From IMG/VR virus record IMGVR_UViG_3300043774_000178, positions 1-64,000 of that record: a stretch of DNA of 64,000 nt; one strand, written 5' to 3'. The notes beneath the pieces are model-generated. The model made no database searches and had not been told where the DNA came from. It saw nothing but the letters and a program-made list of their open reading frames with translations. The position numbers and the translations under genes are program-made. This document shows positions 1 through 7,647 of the stretch, one piece after another (the stretch's first letter is position 1; every line of letters begins with the position of its first letter). This stretch comes from a virus.

Positions 1-1
1 C

Positions 2-622
2 AAAAATAACTTCACACTTGACTTGTTCCGTTCTGAGATCTACAACTTCTTCAATGGTAAGGTTGAGTTCCAAGGTCCAGATCCAAAACGTAGCCTAGTT
101 GTACAAACTGGTATGGGTGGTATGCGTATGGTTAATGAAGCTATCAAGAGAGAAGCTATCTCTTCTGGTCTTCTTATCCAAGCTGCTGATATCGGTGCTA
201 TCACTGGTAAAGGTATGGACTTGAACTTTGGATTTGCATACACTTCATATGTTATCCCATTCTTGGCTAACGTGAAGTTTGTATTGAACCCTGCATTTGA
301 CAACGTTCATACTAATGATATTGAGAACCCAATCATTGATGGATTCCCATTGTCTTCTTACTCATTCATTATCTTTGATATCACTGATAACACTAATGAC
401 AACATCTTCTTGTTGAAACTTTCTTGGGATAACCAATTGAAGTGGTGGTATCAAAATGGTACAATGGATTATATGGGTAGAACACAAGGATTCCAGTCTT
501 CTGGACAATTCAATGGGTACCGTGTAATGATGTCTCAAACAATGCCAGCTATCTGGGTTAAGGATCCTACTAAGGTTCTTAAGATTGTTATGAGAAACCC
601 AATTACCGGTGGATCATTCTAA
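2..622 (+). CDS. Major capsid protein, C-terminal part (partial at the left edge)
   Basis: This is the last 206 codons of the phage major capsid protein, which forms the icosahedral shell. The frame is open to the window edge. A TTG at position 23 lies inside the gene and is not the start. The ending (AIWVKDPTKVLKIVMRNPITGG, read here as two adjoining motifs, AIWVKDPTKV and KIVMRNPITGG) and the GMGGM segment are what I recall of crAss-type capsid proteins. Codon use differs from the neighbours: arginine is often CGT, leucine TTG or CTT, and Asn and Phe often AAC and TTC, as in very highly expressed genes. A GC-rich hairpin follows directly, so this gene probably ends its own abundant transcript. 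The upstream genes (protease, portal, terminase) lie outside the window. Confidence 0.88.
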   Translation, partial: KNNFTLDLFRSEIYNFFNGKVEFQGPDPKRSLVVQTGMGGMRMVNEAIKREAISSGLLIQAADIGAITGKGMDLNFGFAYTSYVIPFLANVKFVLNPAFDNVHTNDIENPIIDGFPLSSYSFIIFDITDNTNDNIFLLKLSWDNQLKWWYQNGTMDYMGRTQGFQSSGQFNGYRVMMSQTMPAIWVKDPTKVLKIVMRNPITGGSF

Positions 623-639
623 TATATAAACCAAGAGAT

Positions 640-666
640 GGGGGAGACTAAACACCTCCCCCTTTT
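640..666 (+). terminator. Rho-independent terminator after the capsid gene
   Basis: A perfect 7-bp stem GGGGGAG/CTCCCCC (640-646 with 656-662) and a 9-nt loop are followed by TTTT. It lies 18 bases after the capsid stop codon, where a strong transcript would need to end. Confidence 0.85.
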
Positions 667-681
667 CTTATTAAAATTTTT

Positions 682-711
682 AACCAACAAATAATAAAAC
701 CAACAAACAAA
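682..711 (+). promoter_or_regulatory. A-rich leader with two AACCAACAA copies
   Basis: The 9-mer AACCAACAA occurs at 682-690 and 698-706, just before the ATG at 712. The same word, extended to AAAACCAACAA, precedes the starts at 8211 (plus) and 60948 (minus). No Shine-Dalgarno sequence is present. I infer a translation-enhancing leader or conserved transcript start; the sequence alone does not decide between them. Confidence 0.4.
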
Positions 712-1728
712 ATGGAAAGTACAAATTTTACAATGGTTCAGACTAGTGAGAATAGAAAGACTCCTATATCTATTAAACCATATTTTGACAAATCAGTATC
801 AAACATGGGATTAGAAATCTATAATCTTTCCCTATTTGACGGTGTTAAACACAGTGAGCAATTAGCTTGCATAGAGAGGAATGGAGTAGTTCAGTATCTT
901 ACTGGATTAAATGAATTTGCTCCTGAGATTAAACTATTACCAGAAGAAGAGAGAGTAGCTAGAGTAAAAGAAATCAGAAGAGCTATTGCTGAATTAGAAA
1001 AAGAGTTAGCAGCTAATGTTCTTGATATTGAAGATACTCACTTCTGGAACAATGTAAAATTACTTAAACCAGATAATGCTGAGTTTTGGAATAAGATATC
1101 TATATCTTGTGGCAATGAACCAGTATACTTAGATCCTAAAGATCCATTTGATAGAATTAAACTTTATGCAATTGAAGCAGGAGGTTTCTCAATTGTAGCA
1201 AAAAATTATGATGAAGCTAGATCAAAAGCTGTTCCACCAAAATTCTATCTTGATAAAGAACAAGAAACTGCAGTTGTTAAAACAGAATACAAGAAGCTTA
1301 AAAACAAAGCACTTTCTGAACTTCAAAAACTATTTGATAAGAATAGCACAAAACTTTTCTACATTGCTAAAGCAGTAGACTTAGCTAGTGTACAGTATAA
1401 GAAACATACACCAAATGATATTATCTATGATAACATGGATAGACATATCAATGGTGAAGGTACTGAAGGTAATAAAGAAAGAGCAGCACAAGGCTTCTTA
1501 GATGCAGCTGCTATGGATATGGAAACATTAAAAGTTAAGGCAATTGTAAAAGATTCCATATTTTTTAAGTATATTATTAATAAGACTGATGGACACATCT
1601 ATCATGTAAAAACAAATACAATGATGGGTAGAAACATAAGTGAAGTTATTGAGTACTTGAAGAACCCGCTAAATGAGGATATTCTTAAAGATCTTAATAA
1701 CAAGATTGAAAAGTTATGGAACTCTTAA
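712..1728 (+). CDS. Unrecognised phage protein following the capsid gene (338 aa)
   Basis: I do not recognise a domain. The protein is soluble-looking and largely helical, with a charged helix at about residues 80-105 (EEERVARVKEIRRAIAELEK) and a Lys-rich stretch near residues 185-215. The C-terminal 60 residues are probably an alpha/beta fold (HIYHVKTNTMMGRNISEVIEY). There is no signal peptide or membrane segment. Its place directly after the capsid gene, on the same strand but behind a terminator, suggests a virion or assembly protein. The start is the ATG after the two AACCAACAA words. Codon use is the AT-rich, AGA-dominated type seen in most of the window, so it is probably made in smaller amounts than the capsid protein. 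Confidence 0.75.
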   Translation: MESTNFTMVQTSENRKTPISIKPYFDKSVSNMGLEIYNLSLFDGVKHSEQLACIERNGVVQYLTGLNEFAPEIKLLPEEERVARVKEIRRAIAELEKELAANVLDIEDTHFWNNVKLLKPDNAEFWNKISISCGNEPVYLDPKDPFDRIKLYAIEAGGFSIVAKNYDEARSKAVPPKFYLDKEQETAVVKTEYKKLKNKALSELQKLFDKNSTKLFYIAKAVDLASVQYKKHTPNDIIYDNMDRHINGEGTEGNKERAAQGFLDAAAMDMETLKVKAIVKDSIFFKYIINKTDGHIYHVKTNTMMGRNISEVIEYLKNPLNEDILKDLNNKIEKLWNS

Positions 1729-1740
1729 TTTATATATAAA

Positions 1741-2346
1741 ATGAAAACTAAAATGCAAAAAGGTGGTACTGCCAGAAATAAAAAAATGGAAAACCCACCT
1801 AAGCCTCCTATGAAGAAAGGAGGATCTGTTAGAAAAATGCAAGCAGGTGGGCAATCTGATAAACCTTATACTAGACCTAAAGAATTTCTACCTGAAAAAG
1901 GTCCTATAACGGATATGAAAGAAAGAAAAGATCTAGCAGACCTCTTGCTTAAATATAAAGCGGATCCTAGAGTTACTAGAGAAATAATGAGAACAGGCCA
2001 ACTTGCTCCTGATATAACACTAAAGACTAAACCTTCTTCTGAAATGCGTGTTGGTAAAACCATGAAAAAAGGTGGTGCTATGAAAAAAATGCAAAAAGGT
2101 GGATTACAAAAAGCAGCAACAAAAAGAAGAACAATTGAGAAGATGATGACAGGAGGTATGGTTAATCCTAACTCTTCTGTATCTGTACTAAAAGCTGCAG
2201 GTTCTAAAGGTGTTGCATCTGGAGTTAATCCAAAAGCTTCATCTTCTAAAGTAGCTGGTAGTAGAGGATCTGGTAAAGTAAACACTCCTCCTTCAAAAGC
2301 TGTACCTACTGCAAAGAGAGGAGGTATGGTTAAAAAGAAAAGATAA
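1741..2346 (+). CDS. Basic GG-motif protein (201 aa)
   Basis: This very basic, low-complexity protein is built around short motifs of a Met or Lys-rich run followed by Gly-Gly. At least seven are visible: MQKGG, MKKGG, MQAGG, MKKGG, MQKGG, MTGG and KRGG. A short ordered-looking segment (DMKERKDLADLLLKYKADP, about residues 58-76) separates the two motif-rich halves. It ends in KKKR. It starts 12 bases after the previous stop and is followed by another gene after 1 base. Six more small basic genes follow, making one cassette. I cannot assign a function. Nucleic-acid binding, capsid lining, or a set of processing or docking sites are the possibilities. Confidence 0.75.
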   Translation: MKTKMQKGGTARNKKMENPPKPPMKKGGSVRKMQAGGQSDKPYTRPKEFLPEKGPITDMKERKDLADLLLKYKADPRVTREIMRTGQLAPDITLKTKPSSEMRVGKTMKKGGAMKKMQKGGLQKAATKRRTIEKMMTGGMVNPNSSVSVLKAAGSKGVASGVNPKASSSKVAGSRGSGKVNTPPSKAVPTAKRGGMVKKKR

Positions 2347-2347
2347 T

Positions 2348-2674
2348 ATGAAAAGAATAATTAAATCTACAAAAGACTTCATGAGAATGACTAAGGTTGT
2401 TTCTCAGTACTATACAGTTAGAAACACAATTAAAAATTTTATATCTTCCCCTAAAGAAGAAGTAAAAGAAGAAGAAGTTCCTGCTGAGGTTGTGGTTGAA
2501 GAAACAATAGTTATAGAAGAACCTGTAGCCACTGAAGTAGAACAACCTGTGGAAGTTGTAGTAGAAAAGAAAGTATCAAAACCTAGAGCACCTAGAAAAA
2601 AGGTAGTAAAAGAAGTTACTGAAGAACCGGTAGCTAAGAAAGCTCCAAGGAAAAGAAAAAAGAAAGATGCCTAA
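2348..2674 (+). CDS. Small protein with acidic middle and histone-H1-like basic tail (108 aa)
   Basis: Residues 1-35 are basic and probably helical. Residues 36-75 are strongly acidic (EEVKEEEVPAEVVVEE and similar). The last 30 residues are Lys/Arg/Ala/Pro-rich (KKAPRKRKKK), like the tails of histone H1 or bacterial histone-like proteins. The gene starts 1 base after its upstream neighbour stops and overlaps the next gene by 8 bases, so the cassette is probably translated as a unit. The charge pattern suggests binding to DNA or to the basic neighbours, but no family is recognisable. Confidence 0.7.
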   Translation: MKRIIKSTKDFMRMTKVVSQYYTVRNTIKNFISSPKEEVKEEEVPAEVVVEETIVIEEPVATEVEQPVEVVVEKKVSKPRAPRKKVVKEVTEEPVAKKAPRKRKKKDA

Positions 2675-3005
2675 AGACGCGTGTTATCATAGTGTAAAAG
2701 CAAGGTATGCAGTATTCCCCTCAGCAAGAGCTTCTCAGGCTATTGCTAAGTGTAGGAAGAAATCTGGAACTGTTAGAAAAACAGAGAAAGGTACTGAGCT
2801 TAAAAGATGGCAAGCAGAAAAGTGGCAAGATACAAAATCAGGAAAACCTTGTGGGGCAGGTGGTAAAAATGAATACTGCCGCCCCACTAAAAGGGTTTCT
2901 AGTAAAACACCAAAAACCAAGTATGAACTAACTCCTTCTAAACTAGCTGCTAAGAAAGCTGAAAAGTCTAGAGTAGGTATGGGAAGAAGAGTTAAAAAAG
3001 TATAG
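2667..3005 (+). CDS. DUF5872-like small basic protein (112 aa)
   Basis: The N-terminus (ACYHSVKARYAVFPSARASQ, then AIAKCRKKSG) and the middle (WQDTKSGKPCG, then YCRPTKRVSSKTPKT) match what I recall of the DUF5872 family, short Cys-containing proteins seen in many large phages and in giant eukaryotic viruses. The regularly placed cysteines (C6, C29, and the GKPCG and YCRP cysteines) could bind a metal. The C-terminus is basic (GRRVKKV). The function of the family is unknown. It overlaps the previous gene and is followed after 2 bases by the next, within the basic cassette. The family name comes from memory and needs a profile search. Confidence 0.7.
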   Translation: MPKDACYHSVKARYAVFPSARASQAIAKCRKKSGTVRKTEKGTELKRWQAEKWQDTKSGKPCGAGGKNEYCRPTKRVSSKTPKTKYELTPSKLAAKKAEKSRVGMGRRVKKV

Positions 3006-3007
3006 TT

Positions 3008-3256
3008 ATGGCAGTGAGAAAAACAACAACAACAACTAGAAAAGCTCCAGCTAAGAAATCATCCTCTTCAGTTGGTATTTCTATTATGGGAGGTAGTAAA
3101 GCAGAAATGAGAAAGTGGGAAGTAGAATCTGCTATGTCTACATTAAAGAGAGCAGCAGAGATTCAGAAAAATGCTAAGCTCATGGCTGATGTAAAAAAGA
3201 TGGCTACTGAACAAGCAAGGATGTTTACCAATCTTGCTAATGGTAAAATGAAATAA
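3008..3256 (+). CDS. Small basic helical protein (82 aa)
   Basis: A Thr/Lys/Ser-rich, probably disordered N-terminus (residues 1-22) leads into a single long amphipathic helix (about residues 30-80, MRKWEVESAMSTLKRAAEI onward). One GG lies at the junction (IMGGSKAE). No family is recognised. It sits between the DUF5872-like and DUF6321-like genes with 2-base gaps, so it is almost certainly co-translated with them. Confidence 0.65.
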   Translation: MAVRKTTTTTRKAPAKKSSSSVGISIMGGSKAEMRKWEVESAMSTLKRAAEIQKNAKLMADVKKMATEQARMFTNLANGKMK

Positions 3257-3258
3257 TC

Positions 3259-3609
3259 ATGGCAAGTAGTAGAGCACAACAAGCAGCAATAGCTATCTCA
3301 ATGAAGAAAGCTGGTAAGAAACCTAAGATGGCTAAAGGTGGCTCTACACCTGCATGGACAAGAAAAGAAGGTAAGAATCCTACAGGTGGACTTAATGCTA
3401 AAGGAGTAGCAAGTTATAGAGCAGCTAATCCAGGTTCTAAATTACAGACTGCTGTAACTACTAAACCTTCTAAGCTTAAGCCTGGAAGTAAAGATGCTAA
3501 AAGACGTAAAAGCTTTTGTGCTAGAATGTCAGGTATGCCAGGACCTATGAAAGATGAAAAAGGAAGACCAACAAGAAAAGCTCTTTCATTAAGAAAGTGG
3601 AATTGTTAA
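3259..3609 (+). CDS. DUF6321-like small basic protein (116 aa)
   Basis: The segments TPAWTRKEGKNPTGGLNAKG, KRRKSFCARMSGM and the C-terminal SLRKWNC match the pattern I remember as DUF6321, found in aquatic phages and giant viruses. The conserved Trp, the SFCARM cysteine and the C-terminal WNC are all present, so the protein looks intact. A GG motif of the cassette type (MAKGGS) lies at about residues 25-28. The biochemical role is not known. The gene lies 2 bases after its neighbour, and a TATATAG-containing spacer follows it. Confidence 0.7.
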   Translation: MASSRAQQAAIAISMKKAGKKPKMAKGGSTPAWTRKEGKNPTGGLNAKGVASYRAANPGSKLQTAVTTKPSKLKPGSKDAKRRKSFCARMSGMPGPMKDEKGRPTRKALSLRKWNC

Positions 3610-3622
3610 TTTATATATAGTC

Positions 3623-4222
3623 ATGAAAAAATTAGGATGTGCTAAATGCGGGGGCTCCATGAAAAAAGGAGGACCTGTTAAGATGAAAAAGATGGCAGAG
3701 GGTGGTACTGCTAAAAGAAATATATCTAAACCAGGTGCTGGATTTGCAGCTGCTACTATAGGTAGTAATCAACCTGTAAATGTTTTTGGTATTCCTAATG
3801 CAGGTCAAACAGGACCTAATAGAAGAGTTACTACTGAGACTATGCAGAAAGGAGGAAACTTTGCACCAAACCGTGCAGTGCAATCCTCTTGCAGAAATGG
3901 TATGGTGAGAGATGAGAATGGTAGATGTGTTATGATGCGTACAATGCAGAAAGGAGGTGCATCACTACCTGACTTTAGTAAAGATGGTAAGATTACTCAG
4001 AAAGATGTTCTCATGGGTAGAGGAGTTATTCCTAAAGCTAAGAAAGGTGGTAACTGGATTCAAGGTGCAATTAAAAAACCTGGTGCTTTAAGAGAAGCTC
4101 TTGGAGTAAAAAAAGGTGAGACAATTCCTAAAGGTAAATTAAAAGCTGCTGCAGCAAAAGGAGGTAAGATTGGTCAAAGAGCAAGACTTGCTATCACACT
4201 TGGTAAAATGCGTAAAGGATAA
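3623..4222 (+). CDS. GG-motif protein with conserved WIQGAIKKPGALR module (199 aa)
   Basis: The N-terminal half repeats the cassette motif: CGGS, MKKGG, MAEGG, MQKGG twice, AKKGG. It also has CxxC (CAKC, residues 5-8) and a short Cys loop (SSCRNGMVRDENGRCVM). Residues about 148-199 (WIQGAIKKPGALREALGVKK, ending with RARLAITLGKM) form a compact module that I recall as a recurring tail on small basic virion-associated proteins in diverse phages and large viruses. The start ATG follows TATATAG by 2 bases. Its role is unknown. Context suggests a virion or packaged basic protein. Confidence 0.7.
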   Translation: MKKLGCAKCGGSMKKGGPVKMKKMAEGGTAKRNISKPGAGFAAATIGSNQPVNVFGIPNAGQTGPNRRVTTETMQKGGNFAPNRAVQSSCRNGMVRDENGRCVMMRTMQKGGASLPDFSKDGKITQKDVLMGRGVIPKAKKGGNWIQGAIKKPGALREALGVKKGETIPKGKLKAAAAKGGKIGQRARLAITLGKMRKG

Positions 4223-4226
4223 GATT

Positions 4227-4631
4227 ATGAAAAAGACAAATAAACCTAGTAATCCACTTAAAGTCTTTAATGATAATAGAGCTATGGCTTATAAAAAAGC
4301 TGGTGGTGCTATGAAAGATTTTAAGAAGTCTTTACCTAAAGCTCAGACTGGTAAATCTGTAAAACCCTTGACACTAAAGGATAAAGAAGGATATCAATGG
4401 AATATTGATACTACAGGTTATGCTAAAGGAGTGAAGAATTTTTATCCATACGAAAAACCATATCCTGGAGTTAAAGGTGTTTTGACCAAAGCCGAAATGG
4501 ATAAAGTAATGTCTAATGTTGGTAAAGCTGTAGGTACTGCAAAAGGTCCCGGAGCTTTGGCAAAAGCTGCTGCTAATGCTACTAAATCTAAAAAAGCTAA
4601 AGGAGGCTCAGTTAAATCTAGAAAGAAGTAA
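4227..4631 (+). CDS. Basic GG-motif protein (134 aa)
   Basis: I chose the ATG at 4227. A longer reading from a TTG at 4170 would overlap the conserved end of the upstream gene by more than 50 bases. The protein starts MKKTNKPSNP, has KKAGG and KAKGGS motifs at both ends, an Ala/Lys-rich helix near the C-terminus, and ends KSRKK. A central segment (YQWNIDTTGYAKGVKNFYPY) may be folded. No family is recognised. It is the last of the basic cassette and lies 3 bases before the probable ring protein gene. Confidence 0.65.
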   Translation: MKKTNKPSNPLKVFNDNRAMAYKKAGGAMKDFKKSLPKAQTGKSVKPLTLKDKEGYQWNIDTTGYAKGVKNFYPYEKPYPGVKGVLTKAEMDKVMSNVGKAVGTAKGPGALAKAAANATKSKKAKGGSVKSRKK

Positions 4632-4634
4632 CAA

Positions 4635-5333
4635 ATGCTCAATAGTACAATTACCATAAAGATAAAACAAAGGCTCAATAAACTTGACAGCCAAGACTAT
4701 GACAACATTGAATGTTGGCAAGTAGTTGAGGCATTTAATAAAGCTCAAGTAGAATGGGCTAGAAGACAGCTTCATGGTATTAACATTGTTAAAGAAGGTG
4801 ATGAGCAATCTACTAGAAGAATAGATGACCTTCAGGTATTACTTAATACTCAGAACTTACCTATTGCTGATGAAGAGTATTATTACTCTGGGCCTGTTCC
4901 TGATAATTATCTTCAGTGGAAAAGAGTAGACACCTTTGCAAACAAAGACTGTTGTGATAAAAGACGTATGGTAGTTTACTTAGCAGAAGAAGCTAACTTA
5001 AATAATCTTTTAAGAGATGAAGGTAAGAAACCTAGCTTTGAATGGGCAGAGACTTTTGCTACTCTAAAAGATAATAGAGTTAATGTCTATACAAATGGAG
5101 ACTTTGAAATTGAGTCAGCTTCTCTTACATACTATAGACAACCTGCTAAGATCCAAGTTCAAGGATGTGTGGATCCATATACCGGGGTTGAAACACTAAC
5201 AGAAGTACAGTGTGAGTTTAAAGATGATATAATAGAATTAATAATTGATGAAGCAGCAAGTATTCTAGGTGGAGATATTGAATCAGGTAACCAATTCTCT
5301 AGAGGTACAGAAACTGCAGAACGTAACAATTAA
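4635..5333 (+). CDS. Probable head-tail connector ring protein, crAss type (232 aa)
   Basis: The N-terminal helices (IKIKQRLNKLDSQDYDNI, then CWQVVEAFNKAQVEWARRQL) look like the start of a crAss-type connector protein, a helical-bundle adaptor that forms a ring under the portal. The middle is beta-rich (VNVYTNGDFEIESASLTYYR). A C-terminal helix has DDIIELIIDEAASILGGD, a pattern common in phage head-completion and tail proteins. Its distance from the capsid gene matches the crAss gene order I remember, but the exact ring it forms cannot be told from sequence. It is followed after 5 bases by the next gene. Confidence 0.6.
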   Translation: MLNSTITIKIKQRLNKLDSQDYDNIECWQVVEAFNKAQVEWARRQLHGINIVKEGDEQSTRRIDDLQVLLNTQNLPIADEEYYYSGPVPDNYLQWKRVDTFANKDCCDKRRMVVYLAEEANLNNLLRDEGKKPSFEWAETFATLKDNRVNVYTNGDFEIESASLTYYRQPAKIQVQGCVDPYTGVETLTEVQCEFKDDIIELIIDEAASILGGDIESGNQFSRGTETAERNN

Positions 5334-5338
5334 TAACA

Positions 5339-5857
5339 ATGGAGACAAAATCAAGAATGTTAAAAAGAAATCCAGAACCAGCTAAGACTATAGCAAGACC
5401 TACTGTTACTGTTACACAACCTAAGAGTGAACCTGCTAAACCTCAACCAACTCCAGATACAGGAGTAGGAGGAAGCTCTCTAGATACTATGACTGCAGCA
5501 TGCGCTACTGAATTTATGAATGCTAGAACTAGTTTTCACAAACTACATTTAAAAGTTACTGGACCTGGATCATATGCAGCTCACAAAGCACTTAATGATT
5601 TGTATGATGCTTTACCTGATCACGCTGATTCACTTATAGAAGGTTATCAAGGAGCGGCTGAGAAGTTACTTTCTTATACAGAAACACAACCAAGAGCTCT
5701 AGATGATGTAGCAGATGCAGTTAATTACATAAGAGATCTTACTGCTATGGTTACAAAACTGCAAGGAAAAATGCCTTATTCTGAAATAGTAAATAACTTA
5801 GATACAGCAAAAGATACTTTCAATTCTGCTAAGTACAAATTATTATTCCTGAAATAG
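5339..5857 (+). CDS. Probable Dps/ferritin-like four-helix protein, DUF5856-like (172 aa)
   Basis: After a Pro/Thr-rich, probably flexible N-terminus (residues 1-48), residues 55-172 look like a ferritin-type bundle. FMNARTSFHKLHLKVTGPGS is helix A with its His pair; SYAAHKALNDLYDALPDHAD is helix B; SLIEGYQGAAEKLL follows, with the D/E spacing of Dps-type ferroxidase sites. I recall this as DUF5856, which occurs in phages and large viruses. In Dps proteins these residues bind iron. Whether this protein does so is not shown. Its place among virion genes suggests a packaged or structural use. It ends with TAG. Confidence 0.6.
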   Translation: METKSRMLKRNPEPAKTIARPTVTVTQPKSEPAKPQPTPDTGVGGSSLDTMTAACATEFMNARTSFHKLHLKVTGPGSYAAHKALNDLYDALPDHADSLIEGYQGAAEKLLSYTETQPRALDDVADAVNYIRDLTAMVTKLQGKMPYSEIVNNLDTAKDTFNSAKYKLLFLK

Positions 5858-5924
5858 TTTGGAATTTTAAACAGGATTCCTTATATTATATAGTGTATAT
5901 ATTTATTAATTAAAACAAAAAACA
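5858..5924 (+). promoter_or_regulatory. Short hairpin and AT-rich promoter-like region before the 549-aa gene
   Basis: A 5-bp stem GGAAT/ATTCC (5861-5865 with 5876-5880) with a 10-nt loop containing AAACAGG is followed by TATATAG (5887-5893) and an A-rich leader to the ATG. The downstream gene has the codon use of a very highly expressed protein, so a strong promoter is expected here. Assignment of the elements is tentative. Confidence 0.35.
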
Positions 5925-7574
5925 ATGGCTTATTTTAATCATGCTTTTAGAAAGTCATTTTTAGCTACAGGTTTAGATAACAACAATCTAAACATTACGC
6001 TATTAGATGGCTCTGTTCTATCAGTAGACACAGATGGTGGTTTTTTAACTACAGCTGGAGTTCCTACTTATGGATTGAATCTAATTTCACAAGAGGTTGA
6101 AGCTGGTGCTTCTCCTTATGTTAGTGGTTACATTGGATTATTTAATCCTCAAACTAACCTATCAGTATTTGAACCAACTGGTTGTTGTCCTTTGTATCTT
6201 GCTGGTTCAGCAATTTACTCTAATGACAAAATTGGTAAGTTCCACGGAGGTTACCAAGAGACTAACAAGTCTAAAGTAATCAATCCACGTTACGTATCTA
6301 GATTCTACTCTGTAGCTCCATGTGAGCCTCAGAATGAAGTAGTACACGTAGGTTCTACTTATTACACTGCAGGTGGTGGTGTTACAGGTATAGGTGCAAT
6401 TGGTGGTGTTAATACAGGATATACTTCTGGTATTACAACTGTAACTGGTGGTAATGGAGTTGGATTAGTAGTTCAGTTTACTGCTGCTGCGGGAGTTGTA
6501 ACATCAATTGATGCAATTCTTAATCCTGGTAAAAATTATGATAACGGTGATGTTATTACACTTGTTGGTGGTGGTAACAATGCTACTGTAGTTTTAGTAG
6601 TTGCTGATGAAAATGGTGTTGGTGGTGCTAACTGTTGTAAAGAGTTTTTGTGTGGTGAAAACTACCACTTACGTCTTGACATCAAAGGTTCTCCTGCACT
6701 ACGTTTCTTAGATCACAATGCATACTATACTGCTGATGCTTACACTGGTTGTTGTCCTGAAGGATCAATTGCCCCTACTCCAGTTGACTCAACTCTTGTA
6801 ATGATTCAGTGGGCTACTGCAATCTTGAGATCTCCAATTGTATCTCCTTTTGTACAAGTAGTAGTACAAGATCAAGAAGGTGTACTTTGGTATGCTCCAG
6901 GTACTTCTGCTGCTTTCTTAGCTGCTAACGGAGGTGATACTTGGGATCATTACAATGATGGAATTAATCACACTTCTCCAGGATATATTGAAGGAGCTTG
7001 TGCTGGTTTGATCTTTAATGGTGCTTATGTAGATACTCGTTTTGGAGATTGTACTTTCCAAATCTCTGACTTCTATGAAAAAGAGCCTGTAAAAATCTAC
7101 ATCTCTGAGATGGATCTTAACGGTGACCCGTGTACATTTGATGGTATCTGTGTATACAAAGAGTGTGAAGGTCTTCAAGTTCAAGGTCTTGGTGAAACAG
7201 TTTTACGTGATATGATTCTTTCTGAATCCTACAGACAAAACTTCTTTGCTACTGACTTCAGGATTAGAGAGATTACTCAAGGAAACCAGATTGTTGCTTC
7301 TATTGACCGTACTGCTTTGTACTGGAGATATTACTTGCAACACAGCATTCCACGTCACAATAACCCTACTGGTACTTTTGATTCTGATCAGTATTTGTTA
7401 GAGATCTATTCATTTGACAGATTGACTGCATTTGAAAATGATACAGCTGCTTGGTTAGATGGATGTGGTGTTTGTGAAATAAATGTTGGTGACGATGAGT
7501 ACACTTGTTTGACTCAGTGTGATGTTCCGATTAACTTCCCAGTTATCCCGGCTATCACTCCATCATTGAACTAA
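5925..7574 (+). CDS. Abundant virion protein with inserted glycine-rich beta module (549 aa)
   Basis: It shares the high-expression codon use of the capsid gene (CGT arginine, AAC, TTC), has its own terminator and lies among virion genes, so it is probably a major structural component such as an auxiliary capsid, head-appendage or tail protein. It is beta-rich with CC pairs (TGCCPLY, ANCCKEF, TGCCPEG). Residues about 149-229 are a Gly/Val/Thr-rich insert (GGNGVGLVVQF, then ILNPGKNYDNGDVITLVGGG). I recall this as a mobile surface module of marine phage structural proteins. The flanking sequence resumes cleanly on either side. I do not know the exact virion position. Confidence 0.7.
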   Translation: MAYFNHAFRKSFLATGLDNNNLNITLLDGSVLSVDTDGGFLTTAGVPTYGLNLISQEVEAGASPYVSGYIGLFNPQTNLSVFEPTGCCPLYLAGSAIYSNDKIGKFHGGYQETNKSKVINPRYVSRFYSVAPCEPQNEVVHVGSTYYTAGGGVTGIGAIGGVNTGYTSGITTVTGGNGVGLVVQFTAAAGVVTSIDAILNPGKNYDNGDVITLVGGGNNATVVLVVADENGVGGANCCKEFLCGENYHLRLDIKGSPALRFLDHNAYYTADAYTGCCPEGSIAPTPVDSTLVMIQWATAILRSPIVSPFVQVVVQDQEGVLWYAPGTSAAFLAANGGDTWDHYNDGINHTSPGYIEGACAGLIFNGAYVDTRFGDCTFQISDFYEKEPVKIYISEMDLNGDPCTFDGICVYKECEGLQVQGLGETVLRDMILSESYRQNFFATDFRIREITQGNQIVASIDRTALYWRYYLQHSIPRHNNPTGTFDSDQYLLEIYSFDRLTAFENDTAAWLDGCGVCEINVGDDEYTCLTQCDVPINFPVIPAITPSLN

Positions 7575-7590
7575 TAAAACAACAACTTAA

Positions 7591-7635
7591 GAAAAGGGAG
7601 AGTGGGAGTTAATCTCTCCTCTCCTTTTCTTTTTT
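7591..7635 (+). terminator. Rho-independent terminator after the 549-aa gene
   Basis: GAAAAGGGAGAG pairs with CTCTCC...CCTTTTC, with a bulge, around a short loop, and is followed by six T residues (7630-7635). It uses the same A-rich, GGGAG-type stem as the other terminators in the window. Confidence 0.8.
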
Positions 7636-7647
7636 ATATTATTTCTT

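Noticed and set aside
4170-4226. N-terminal extension of the 134-aa basic protein from a TTG at 4170
   Set aside because: The extra residues come from the overlapping, better-conserved end of the upstream gene. The ATG at 4227 is a normal start 4 bases after its stop codon.
1741-4631. Double-Gly motifs as bacteriocin leaders or ubiquitin-like tails
   Set aside because: The motifs are internal, repeated many times, and lack a conserved leader or a beta-grasp fold, so neither system fits.
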